Assembly (NCBI RefSeq): GCF_030817495.1
Contig: NZ_JAUSZK010000001.1
Coordinates: 310,001-374,000, forward strand
Origin: Streptomyces sp. V3I7
GTDB taxonomy: Bacteria; Actinomycetota; Actinomycetes; Streptomycetales; Streptomycetaceae
DNA length: 64,000 bases
Direction: 5' to 3'
Shown here: positions 34,672-42,678 of the stretch, one piece after another
Numbering within the stretch: the first letter of the stretch is position 1
How the letters are laid out: each line of letters starts with the position of its first letter
Notes under the pieces: generated by a model
What the model saw: the letters and a program-made list of their open reading frames with translations, nothing else
Told to the model about the DNA's origin: nothing
Database searches by the model: none
Translations under genes and position numbers: made by a program

Positions 34672-37149
34672 CTAGCGAGCCGCCTCCGCAGTCAGCCGCT
34701 CCATGTGGGCGGCGAGGTCCTTGAGTACGGGATGGCGGTACAGGTCGGCCCACTTGAGCGGGGCGCCGATCTTCCCGATGCTGCGGACCGCCTTCATCGA
34801 GTCGCCGCCGAGTGCGAAGAAGTCGGCGTCGCGGCTGATGTCGGCGACGCCGAGCGTCTGCTGCCACACCTCGGCGATCCGCTGCTCCCAGGGGCCGCGC
34901 GGGGCGTCACCGGCGTCCGCGGCGGCCTCGGCGGCCTCCTCCGGGGCGGGCAGGGCCTTGCGGTCCAGCTTGCCGTTGGCGCTCAGCGGCAGCGAGTCGA
35001 GGACCACCATCGCCGCCGGGACCATGTAGGCGGGCAGCAACTCCCCCAAATAGCATCGCAGTCCGGCGGAATCCAGTGCGGCGGGCTCGCGCAGCACGAC
35101 ATAGCCCACCAGCTGCCGGTCGCCGACCGCGTCCGGCTGGGCGGCGACCACGGCGTCCTTGACCTCGGGGTGTTCGCGCAGCCTGGCCTCGACCTCGCCG
35201 AGTTCGATACGCAGTCCGTTGACCTTGACCTGGAAGTCCATCCGGCCGAGCAGCTCGATCTGCCCGTCGCGCCGGTAGCGCGCCAAGTCGCCTGTGCGGT
35301 AGAGGCGTTCACTCGTGACGGGGCCGTGGGACCAGTCCAGGAAGCGCTCCGCGGTGCGTTCGGGCTGGTTCAGATAGCCCTGCGCGAGGCCGATGCCGGC
35401 CAGGTGCAGATCCCCGGGTACGCCGACGGGTACGGGGTGGCCCGCGGGGTCGAGGATGTAGGTGCGCTGATTGGCCATCGGGCGGCCGTAGGGAATGCTG
35501 GTCCAGGACGGGTCGGTGTCCATCACCTCGTAGAGCGTGGAGTGGATCGACGACTCGGTGGCCCCGCCGAGGGCGATGAACCGCAGATCGGGTGCGATGC
35601 GGCGGACCCGGTCCGGCAGCGTCACGGGGATCCAGTCGCCGCCGAGCATCGCCAGCCGCAGTGCGGGAAAGGCGGTGGCCCCGTCCTGCTCGGCGTGCGC
35701 GGTCAGCAGGTCGAGGAGCGCGGGCGCGGAGTTCCACACGGTCACGCCGTGCGCGGTAAGCAGTTCCGCCCAGTGCGCCGGGTCCTTGATCCGCTCGCGG
35801 TCGGGCAGGACGACAGTGCCGCCCGCGAGGGGCATGCCGACCAGTTCGTACACGGACATGTCGAAGCTCGGTGAGGACAGCGCGAGGACGCTGTCGCCCG
35901 GCCCCACGCCGTAGCGGGTGTTGAGGTCGGCGAGGTTGTTGAGGACTCCGCGGTGGCGCAGCGCGATGGGCTTGGGCCGGCCGGTGGAGCCGGAGGTGAA
36001 GATGACGTAGCAGAGGTCGTCGGGGGTGACGTGGATGTCCGGCCGCTCGGGGGTCTGCGCATCGATGAGGTGGGCGTCACGGTCCACAAGGACCAGGGGG
36101 GTGTGCCCGGTGTCGACCGCGGCACCGAGGTTGGCGGCGAGGTCGCTGCGGCTGACCATGGCCACGCAGCCGGCGCCTTCCACCATGGTGGCCAGGCGCT
36201 GCGCGGGGTAGCCCGGGTCGAGCGGCACATAGGCGGCGCCGGTCTTGAGGACGGCGAGCAGGGAGACCAGCAGGTCGCTGGAGCGGTCGAGGCAGAGGCC
36301 GACCCGCGTGCCGGGAGCAACACCCGACTGGCGCAGGTGGCGGGCGAGTTGGTTGGCCGCCGTGTCGATGCGCGCGAAGCTCCAGCGCTCGGCGCCGTGC
36401 ACGAGCGCGACGGCGTCGGGGCTCAGGGCTGCCCGCTCCTCGAAGCGGTGGTGTAGACAGCCCTCGTAGGCGAGGTCGGTGGCGGTGGCGTTCCAGTCGA
36501 CGAGGATCGTGTGCTGTTCGTCCGGCGTGAGCAGGGCGAGCGTGGCGATGGCCTGGTCGGGTGCGGCGAGAGCCGCCGTGAGGAGCTTGGTGTAGTGGCC
36601 CAGCACGTGCCGGGCGGTGGCCGCATCGAAGAGGCTCTCGTCGTAGTGGACCTCGGCGTCCAGGCGTCCTGCGTCGCGGTGGACGTAGAGCGCGAGTTCG
36701 TGGCCTTCGCCGACCGGGGCTCCGCCGTCGGTTCCGGCCTCGCTGCCATCTGCGTGTGAGGCGCCGGCTCCCGTGTGGAAGGCGACCGTGGACGGCCCGC
36801 CCGCAGCGCTGGCGCGCACGGCATGCGCCAGGGACGACAAGGTGGCGTCGCCGTCCACGGTGACGCCCACCGAGGCGCCGGGTGCGGTGGTCACGGCGAA
36901 TGCGGTCTGCCCTGTGTAGCGGAAGCCGAGCGCCGTGAAGCAGGCGAGCAGCACGGTTTCGCTCCCGATGCCTTCGCCCGCCGCGTAGGCGTCGAGGGCC
37001 CCGGCACAGGACTCCGGCAGACGCAGGTGCTCGGCCGCGGTGGGACAAGGGGTGGTGGTGCGGCGCGGGCGGTCGGTGGGCAGCAGCAGGGGCCCGGGCA
37101 CCTCCGTGACGCCGTCCCGGTTCGGGTCCTCGCTGGTGGTGCGGTTCAC
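34672..37149 (-). CDS. NRPS: truncated C - A - PCP
   Basis: 825 aa, GTG 37149 with AGGAG 7 nt upstream; its start overlaps the SHMT stop (GTGA). Residues about 45-220 resemble only the C-terminal half of a condensation domain (no HHxxxDG), ending in 'DEQHTILVDWNATATDLAYE'. The A domain follows (A3 'YVIFTSGSTGRPKPIALRH', 'ALGGATESSIHSTLYEV', 'GRMDFQVKVNGLRIELGEVE'), then PCP with phosphopantetheine Ser784 in 'FFALGGDSMKAV'. Code as read: D-M-Y-N-M-G-L-I-H-K, closest to Cys-type (DLYNLSLIWK) with the GGATE loop typical of Cys-activating siderophore A domains. The missing C half may be supplied by the free-standing C domain. Confidence 0.9.
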   Translation of the reverse strand: MNRTTSEDPNRDGVTEVPGPLLLPTDRPRRTTTPCPTAAEHLRLPESCAGALDAYAAGEGIGSETVLLACFTALGFRYTGQTAFAVTTAPGASVGVTVDGDATLSSLAHAVRASAAGGPSTVAFHTGAGASHADGSEAGTDGGAPVGEGHELALYVHRDAGRLDAEVHYDESLFDAATARHVLGHYTKLLTAALAAPDQAIATLALLTPDEQHTILVDWNATATDLAYEGCLHHRFEERAALSPDAVALVHGAERWSFARIDTAANQLARHLRQSGVAPGTRVGLCLDRSSDLLVSLLAVLKTGAAYVPLDPGYPAQRLATMVEGAGCVAMVSRSDLAANLGAAVDTGHTPLVLVDRDAHLIDAQTPERPDIHVTPDDLCYVIFTSGSTGRPKPIALRHRGVLNNLADLNTRYGVGPGDSVLALSSPSFDMSVYELVGMPLAGGTVVLPDRERIKDPAHWAELLTAHGVTVWNSAPALLDLLTAHAEQDGATAFPALRLAMLGGDWIPVTLPDRVRRIAPDLRFIALGGATESSIHSTLYEVMDTDPSWTSIPYGRPMANQRTYILDPAGHPVPVGVPGDLHLAGIGLAQGYLNQPERTAERFLDWSHGPVTSERLYRTGDLARYRRDGQIELLGRMDFQVKVNGLRIELGEVEARLREHPEVKDAVVAAQPDAVGDRQLVGYVVLREPAALDSAGLRCYLGELLPAYMVPAAMVVLDSLPLSANGKLDRKALPAPEEAAEAAADAGDAPRGPWEQRIAEVWQQTLGVADISRDADFFALGGDSMKAVRSIGKIGAPLKWADLYRHPVLKDLAAHMERLTAEAAR

Positions 37150-38573
37150 AGCCTTGCTCCTGTCTCATGGGGGGGATGGCCGGCGAACGCCCCGGCCGGC
37201 TCGTCGTGGGCGAACGGCAGCGGGAAGCGGGCGCACAGCTCGGCGACTTCGCCGCGTACGCCGTCACGGACCCGCGGGTCGAGGTGGTACGCGGTGTCGC
37301 CGTCGGGCCTCGTGGCGTCGAGGACGGTGTCGACGAGGCGGGCGCACGCGGCCATCTCGGCCGGTCCCATCCCGCGCTGGGCCAGCAGGTTGGTGCCCAG
37401 GCGCAGTCCGCCCGCGACCAGGGGCGGTTTGGTGTCGCCGGGGATGCGGTTGCGGTTGGCGAGGATGCCGCACTCCTCCAGGGCGCGTTCGGCGACGACT
37501 CCGGTCAGACCCCGGTGCAGGACCCCGAGGAGCACCATGTGGTTGTCGGTGCCTCCGGTCAGGACGTGGTGACCGGAGGCGGTGAAGGCGGCCGCGAGGG
37601 CGGCCGCGTTCTCGACGATGCGGCGAGCGGTGTCCTTGAACTCCGGTGTGGTGACCAGGTCCAGGGCGCGCGCCTTGGCGGCGATGGCGGCCGGGCTGGG
37701 GGTGCCCTGGGAGCGCGGGAAGACGGCCTGCTGCATGAGGCGGGCCAGCGGGGTGTGCCCGTCGGGTCCCGCGGCGCGGTGCTCGCGTCCGCTCAGGATG
37801 AGGCCGCCGCGCGGGCCGCCGAGCTGCTTGTAGGTGCTGGTGGTCGTGATGTGGGCGTGGTCGATGGGACTGGGGTGTTCGCCGGTGACGACCAGGCCCG
37901 CGATGTGGGAGATGTCCGCGAGCAGGTAGGCGCCGACCGAGTCCGCGATGGCGCGGAAGCGGGCGAAATCGATGACGCGCGGGTAGGCGCTGGCGCCCGC
38001 GACGATGACGGCGGGACAGTGGGCGCGGGCCAGGTCGGCGACGGAGTCGTAGTCGAGGTGGCCGTGCTCGTCCAGGCCGTAGTGCACGGCACTGAAGTGA
38101 CGTCCCGTCACGGAGGCGGGCGAGCCGTGGGTGAGGTGGCCGCCCGCGTCGAGGTCGAGTCCGAGGAGCACACCGCCGACCGGGATCAGGGCCGACAGGA
38201 CACTGAAGTTGGCCGAGGAGCACGAGTGCGGCTGGACGTTGGCGTACTGCGCGCCGAACGCCTCCTTGGCGCGCTCCACCGCGAGCCGCTCGACCGCGTC
38301 GAAGTGGACCGCGCCGGGGTGGTAGCGGGCGCCGGGATAGCCCTCCGCCGTCACGTTGGACAGTGCGGCGCCGCCCGCCGCGAGGACCGAGGGGTCGGCG
38401 GCACTGGCCGAGGCGATCATGGCGAGGGTGGCCGCCTGGTGGTCGACCTCCGCGTCCAGGAGCGCGGCGAGTTCGGGGTCAGCGCGGCACAGCAGGTCCA
38501 CGCCCCGGCGCAACAGCCTGGTCTGGGAGGTTTCCTGACCACCTGTCACAGCAGGCTCGGGGGCGAACGTCAC
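37146..38573 (-). CDS. SHMT-like PLP enzyme (divergent)
   Basis: 475 aa, GTG 38573 with GAGGAG upstream; overlaps the thioesterase stop (GTGA). PLP Lys249 is in 'TTTSTYKQLGGPRGGLILSG', and 'EGYPGARYHPGA' and 'GHLTHGSPASVTGRHFSAVH' follow the serine hydroxymethyltransferase / L-threonine aldolase layout. Two active-site positions differ from classical GlyA: the residue before the Lys is Tyr (GlyA His), and RYYGG is RYHPG. Such changes fit a specialised aldolase or alpha-methylserine-type hydroxymethyltransferase that makes an unusual beta-hydroxy or alpha-substituted amino acid for this cluster. The tetrahydrofolate site is not fully conserved, so the reaction is open. Confidence 0.88.
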   Translation of the reverse strand: MTFAPEPAVTGGQETSQTRLLRRGVDLLCRADPELAALLDAEVDHQAATLAMIASASAADPSVLAAGGAALSNVTAEGYPGARYHPGAVHFDAVERLAVERAKEAFGAQYANVQPHSCSSANFSVLSALIPVGGVLLGLDLDAGGHLTHGSPASVTGRHFSAVHYGLDEHGHLDYDSVADLARAHCPAVIVAGASAYPRVIDFARFRAIADSVGAYLLADISHIAGLVVTGEHPSPIDHAHITTTSTYKQLGGPRGGLILSGREHRAAGPDGHTPLARLMQQAVFPRSQGTPSPAAIAAKARALDLVTTPEFKDTARRIVENAAALAAAFTASGHHVLTGGTDNHMVLLGVLHRGLTGVVAERALEECGILANRNRIPGDTKPPLVAGGLRLGTNLLAQRGMGPAEMAACARLVDTVLDATRPDGDTAYHLDPRVRDGVRGEVAELCARFPLPFAHDEPAGAFAGHPPHETGARL

Positions 38574-39256
38574 AGCAGCTCCTCGAGGGTCTTCCACACC
38601 AGCGCCCAGTCGTCGGCGAGGTACATGTGGCCGCCCGACATCTCCAGCTCGCGGTAGGCGGCGGAGGTGAACGTGGACCAGTCCCGCCACTGCGGCACCG
38701 GGACCATCGCGTCCGCGTCGCCCCGGATGGCGGTGAGCGGCACGGGCAGCGGTGCGCGTGGGGCGGGTTCGTAGGCGTTCAGGAGCTGTACGTCGGCGCG
38801 CAGCACGGGCAGCAACAGGGCGCGCAGCTCGGGGTGGTTGAGGGACTCGATGTCCTGCCCGACCATCGCCTTCAGATCGGTGACGGCCTGCTCGTCGTCG
38901 TCGGCCGAGACCGGGCGCACCTCGCGGTGGCGCGGGCTGACGGAGCCGCTGACCACGAGGTGCTCGGGCAGCGGGCCGCCGTGCTCGACGAGGTACTGGG
39001 TGGCCTCGTAGGCGAGGATGGAGCCGAAGCTGTGCCCGAAGACGGCGTACGGTTCGTCGCCGACGGTCCCGAGCAGACGGGTAGCGACGTCCTGCGCGGC
39101 GGCGGCGATGGTTGCGTAGAAAGGTGCCCCGTACTCCTCCTCACGGCCCGGGAGCTGGATCGGGACGGCCTCGAGGCGGCCCGTGGACAGGGTGCGCCAG
39201 GGGCGGTAGACGCTGGCGCCCGCACCCGCGTACGGGAGACAGATCAGCTTGGTCAT
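38570..39256 (-). CDS. Type II thioesterase (leftward operon)
   Basis: 228 aa, ATG 39256 with GAAGGA upstream. 'CLPYAGAGASVYRPWRTL' and nucleophile 'VFGHSFGSILAYE' (GHSFG, Ser), the catalytic Asp in 'RGDADAMVP' and His in 'SGGHMYLADDW' form the alpha/beta-hydrolase triad of editing thioesterases (TEII, GrsT/SrfAD-type). TEIIs remove misprimed acyl or aminoacyl groups from carrier proteins. A second TEII is at 58990. Confidence 0.92.
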   Translation of the reverse strand: MTKLICLPYAGAGASVYRPWRTLSTGRLEAVPIQLPGREEEYGAPFYATIAAAAQDVATRLLGTVGDEPYAVFGHSFGSILAYEATQYLVEHGGPLPEHLVVSGSVSPRHREVRPVSADDDEQAVTDLKAMVGQDIESLNHPELRALLLPVLRADVQLLNAYEPAPRAPLPVPLTAIRGDADAMVPVPQWRDWSTFTSAAYRELEMSGGHMYLADDWALVWKTLEELL

Positions 39257-39267
39257 GCGTGGTTCCT

Positions 39268-40533
39268 TCAGTGCGGGGGCGCGGTGGCGAGCCGCTCCAG
39301 GTGGGTGTCGAACGCGGCGGTCAGCTCGGCGAGCCGGCCGGCCCAGAAGCCACCCTCGGGGGCCTGGACCAGCACGTCGAAGGCGTTGCCCTCGACCTCG
39401 CACACCTGCATCTGCACTTCCGCCTGGACGCCCACGGGCTTGACGGGCACCGTCCACAGTCGGGCGGGCCCGGCCGGGTGCACGGTGCGCTGCCAGCTCT
39501 GATAGGCGAACAGCGCCTGGAACAGCGGCATGCGGCGGGAGCGGCTGGTGCGACAGGCGGCCACGATCTGCTCGCAGGGAAGATCGAGATGGAGCACCGC
39601 CTCGACCACGGCATCCCACGCCCGGTCCGCCGCATCCGCGCGGTCCAGGCCACGCAGTCGGACGGGCGCGGTGTTCAACAGGCAGCCGACCTCGTGGTCC
39701 TGGTCGGGGCCGCGGGTGGCGATGGGCGTGCCGACACAGAAGTCGGCGGCGCCGGTGAGCGAGGCCAGGGCCTGCCCGAAGGCGGTGAGCAGCAGGGCGT
39801 ACGGTGTCTTGGCGCCTTCCCTGGCCCGTTCGCGCAGGGCGGCCGCCCGCTCAGCGGAGCAGCCGGTGCGGTGTTCCACGAGTCCGCTCCTGGCCAGGTC
39901 GGGCGGGCTCAGCTGGGATCCCTCGCAGGGCAGGTCGGCGACGCCCGCCAGGGCCGTGCGCCAGCGCGCGACGAGTTCGTCGTGCCGGTCGGCGTCCAGC
40001 GGTGTGACCGCGGCGCGGGGGCGCGGCGGCAGGTGCGGGTCGGCGCCGCTCACCGCCTGGGCGTAGGCCTCGGCGAGGTCGGCGGCGAAGATCTCGTGCG
40101 AGAGGCCGTCGAAGGCGATGTGGTGGACGGCGACATACAGCGTCGCGCCGTCCTCGTCCGGTGCCACGGCGGTCCAGTGCAGGATGGCCCGGGCCAGGTC
40201 GAGGCCGGTCTCGTCGAGCCGGGCCGCGACGGCGTCGAAGCCGGTGCCTGCCGCGAGCCGGACGGCCGATCGGGCGGGCGCCGCGGGGAGCGGCTTGCGG
40301 ACCAGGTGCTGTTCTTCGACGACGAACGCGGTGTGCAGCGCCTCGTGGGCCCGGACCACGGCGTCGACGGCCCGGTCGAGGGCGGGCAGGTCGACGGTGC
40401 CTTCGATGCGGATCCGGCCGAGCGCGAGGTTGGCGGCGGCGCCCCTGGCGATCTGTTCGGCGAACCAGAACTGGCGTTCGGGGGGCGAGGCGGGCCCGGT
40501 GCGGAGCTGGGCGGTGCACGGGGAGTCGGTCAT
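39268..40533 (-). CDS. Free-standing NRPS condensation domain
   Basis: 421 aa; ATG 40533 overlaps the SDR stop by 1 nt. Intact catalytic HHxxxDG as H137-H138-I-A-F-D142-G143, with 'ERQFWFAEQ' opening and later 'PIATRGPDQDHEVGCLLNTA' and 'LPCEQIVAACRTSRSRRMPL' matching the remaining C-domain motifs (C5-C7). It lacks A and PCP parts, so it works in trans: it may complete the truncated C-A-PCP module, join two chains, or release the product by amide or ester formation. Confidence 0.9.
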   Translation of the reverse strand: MTDSPCTAQLRTGPASPPERQFWFAEQIARGAAANLALGRIRIEGTVDLPALDRAVDAVVRAHEALHTAFVVEEQHLVRKPLPAAPARSAVRLAAGTGFDAVAARLDETGLDLARAILHWTAVAPDEDGATLYVAVHHIAFDGLSHEIFAADLAEAYAQAVSGADPHLPPRPRAAVTPLDADRHDELVARWRTALAGVADLPCEGSQLSPPDLARSGLVEHRTGCSAERAAALRERAREGAKTPYALLLTAFGQALASLTGAADFCVGTPIATRGPDQDHEVGCLLNTAPVRLRGLDRADAADRAWDAVVEAVLHLDLPCEQIVAACRTSRSRRMPLFQALFAYQSWQRTVHPAGPARLWTVPVKPVGVQAEVQMQVCEVEGNAFDVLVQAPEGGFWAGRLAELTAAFDTHLERLATAPPH

Positions 40534-41387
40534 CAGCACACCGTGTATCCCGCGTCGACCGTCACGGTGCTGCCCGTGACATGGCGGGTGGCATCGCAGC
40601 ACAGCCAGAGCGCGGCCTCGGCCACATCGACCGGATCCACCAGCGTGTTCATGGGCTGCTGTTCGGTGAAGAGCTCCTCGTGTCCGGCGAGCGGCACGTC
40701 CAGGGCCCGGGCGACCTCGCTGAGCATGCGGCCCTCGACGGCGGGCTCGTCGCGGATGTTGCCGGGGCACACCGCGTTCACCCGGATTCGGTGGGGGGCG
40801 TAGTCCAGGGCAGCGGCCTTGGTCAGCCCGATGAGCCCGTGCTTGGCGGCGACGTAGCCGGCGAAGTTCCGGTAGCCGACGAGCCCCGCGGTGGAGGCGA
40901 TGTTCACGATCGATCCCGTTCTGCGCTCGATGAACAGCGGCGCGAAGAGCTTGGTCATCCGCCAGGCCCCGCTCAGGTCGATGTCGAGCAGCAGCTGCCA
41001 CTCCTCCTCACTGGTCTGGTGGACGGGGCGGCCCGAAGGGGCCACCACGCCCGCGTTGTTGACCAGCGCGTCGACCTGCCCGAAGCGGTCGACGGTGCGC
41101 TCGCGGACCTGCTCGAGCGCGGCCAGGTCGCGCACGTCCGCGGCGGCGGTGAGGACCTCGACCCCGTGCTTGCGGCACTCCTCGGCGGTGTGCTGCAGCT
41201 GGCTCTCGCTGGCCAGCGGGTAGGGCACGCCGGGGGTCGTCGCGCTGGGCACGTCGACCAGGACCAGGTCGGCGCCCTCGGCGGCGAAGGCGGTGGCGCA
41301 GCTGCGGCCGACACCGCGGCCCGCTCCGGTGATGACGGCGACCTTGCCCTCGAGCCGGCCGCCGCGGGTGACCTCCGTGCTAGCCAT
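40533..41387 (-). CDS. SDR oxidoreductase, mycofactocin-coupled type
   Basis: 284 aa. 'KVAVITGAGRGVGRSCATAF' is the NAD-binding TGxxxGxG; catalytic Y178-x-x-x-K182 in 'YVAAKHG' and Ser in 'VNIASTAG'. The insert 'PGVPYPLASESQLQHTAEEC' is a hallmark of the mycofactocin-coupled SDR subfamily, in which NAD is bound non-exchangeably and re-oxidised by the peptide cofactor mycofactocin. No mft genes are in the window. Likely role: oxidation of a hydroxyl in the assembly-line product or its precursor. Overlaps MFS gene by 8 nt. Confidence 0.9.
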   Translation of the reverse strand: MASTEVTRGGRLEGKVAVITGAGRGVGRSCATAFAAEGADLVLVDVPSATTPGVPYPLASESQLQHTAEECRKHGVEVLTAAADVRDLAALEQVRERTVDRFGQVDALVNNAGVVAPSGRPVHQTSEEEWQLLLDIDLSGAWRMTKLFAPLFIERRTGSIVNIASTAGLVGYRNFAGYVAAKHGLIGLTKAAALDYAPHRIRVNAVCPGNIRDEPAVEGRMLSEVARALDVPLAGHEELFTEQQPMNTLVDPVDVAEAALWLCCDATRHVTGSTVTVDAGYTVC

Positions 41388-42678
41388 GGGCGGGCTCCTC
41401 TTCCATGTCCTGCTCCTCGGCTTCGGCGGTGGGCCTGGCGTCCATGTCCCGCAGGGCGCGGCTGCGCAGCGAGACGAGGATCAGTACGAAGTACGCGGTG
41501 CCGAAGCAGCCGAGCGCGGCGGTCAGGCCGATGCCGTCCACGGCCCAGCCTGCGCACAGGATGCCGAGCGGCGCGGCGGCCATCGCGACGGCGCCGGAGA
41601 GCCCGAAGACCCGGCCGCGCAGCTCCTCGGGGACGCGCTCGAGCATCACGGTGCTCAGGACAGGGTTGAGCGGCCCGGCCGCGAGCCCGCTCACGAAGGT
41701 GATCGCCACCATCAGGAACGGCCCGGGGTGCAGCACCATCAGCAGGCGCAGGGACGCGATGACCGCGAAGCAGCCGAGCAGGGTGTAGCGGCGGCTGGTG
41801 AGGAAGCGGCGGCTGAGCACCGGGTACAGGAAGGTGCCCGCGATGGCGCCGCACCCGGAGGCCGCGAGCAGCCAGCCCAGGTACTGGCCGTCACCGAGCA
41901 CCTCCTTGGCGTACACCGGCAGCATGAGTGGGGTGAACGCGTCGTCGAGGAAGTTGGTGACGAAGACGAAGGCCGTCATCGCGCCGATCACGGGAATCGT
42001 CCTGACCAAGGCGAAGCCCTCGGTCAGCTGGCGGAAGAAGCTGAGCTTCTCTCCCCCGCCGCCGGCGGCCTTGGCCGGTGGCACCGCGAGGGCCACCAGG
42101 ATCGAAGCGATGAGGAACGAGGCTGCGTCGACGTACATGCCGACGACCGATCCCGAGACCGCGATGAGCAGTCCGGCGAGCGGCGCGCCGGCCACCAGGC
42201 CCAGGCGCGGTGCCGCCTGGAACCAGGAGTTGGCGCTCTCCAGGCGGACCTGGGCGCCGTCGGCCAACGGTTTGACCAGGCTCAGGCGGGCCGCCTGGGC
42301 GGGTGTCGCGACGACGGTCCGGCCGAACAGCAGGCCCATCAGAAGCGGCAGCGGCAGCCCGGCGGTCTGGTCGAGGAGCGGGATGAGCCCGATCAGGATA
42401 CCGGCGAACAGGTCGGACAGGACGCTCATGCGGCGCCCGCCGATCCGGTCGATGAACACGCCGCCGACGGCGCCCGCGAAGATCAGCGGAAGCGCGTTGG
42501 CGAAGCCCGCGAGGCCGGTGGCGATCGAACTGCCGGTGGCGCCGAGGACGTAGAGCGGGACCGTCACGATGGTGACGGCGTTGCCGAAGGCCGACAGGTA
42601 CTGCGCAGTCAGCAGGGCGGTGAGCGGACCTCGCCGCCGGGCGGGCGCGGCGGCCGCGGTGGTTCGGGACTCGTTCAC
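41380..42678 (-). CDS. MFS transporter
   Basis: 432 aa, GTG 42678 (GTGA overlap with the upstream NRPS). About 12 hydrophobic helices; 'LTAQYLSAFGNAVTIVTVPL' opens TM1 and 'IFAGAVGGVFIDRIGGRRMS' is the MFS loop 2-3 motif A (GxxxDRxGxR). It is of the MFS enterobactin-exporter / macrolide-efflux (EntS/MefA-like) subfamily. Probably exports the cluster product and protects the producer. Confidence 0.92.
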   Translation of the reverse strand: MNESRTTAAAAPARRRGPLTALLTAQYLSAFGNAVTIVTVPLYVLGATGSSIATGLAGFANALPLIFAGAVGGVFIDRIGGRRMSVLSDLFAGILIGLIPLLDQTAGLPLPLLMGLLFGRTVVATPAQAARLSLVKPLADGAQVRLESANSWFQAAPRLGLVAGAPLAGLLIAVSGSVVGMYVDAASFLIASILVALAVPPAKAAGGGGEKLSFFRQLTEGFALVRTIPVIGAMTAFVFVTNFLDDAFTPLMLPVYAKEVLGDGQYLGWLLAASGCGAIAGTFLYPVLSRRFLTSRRYTLLGCFAVIASLRLLMVLHPGPFLMVAITFVSGLAAGPLNPVLSTVMLERVPEELRGRVFGLSGAVAMAAAPLGILCAGWAVDGIGLTAALGCFGTAYFVLILVSLRSRALRDMDARPTAEAEEQDMEEEPAHG

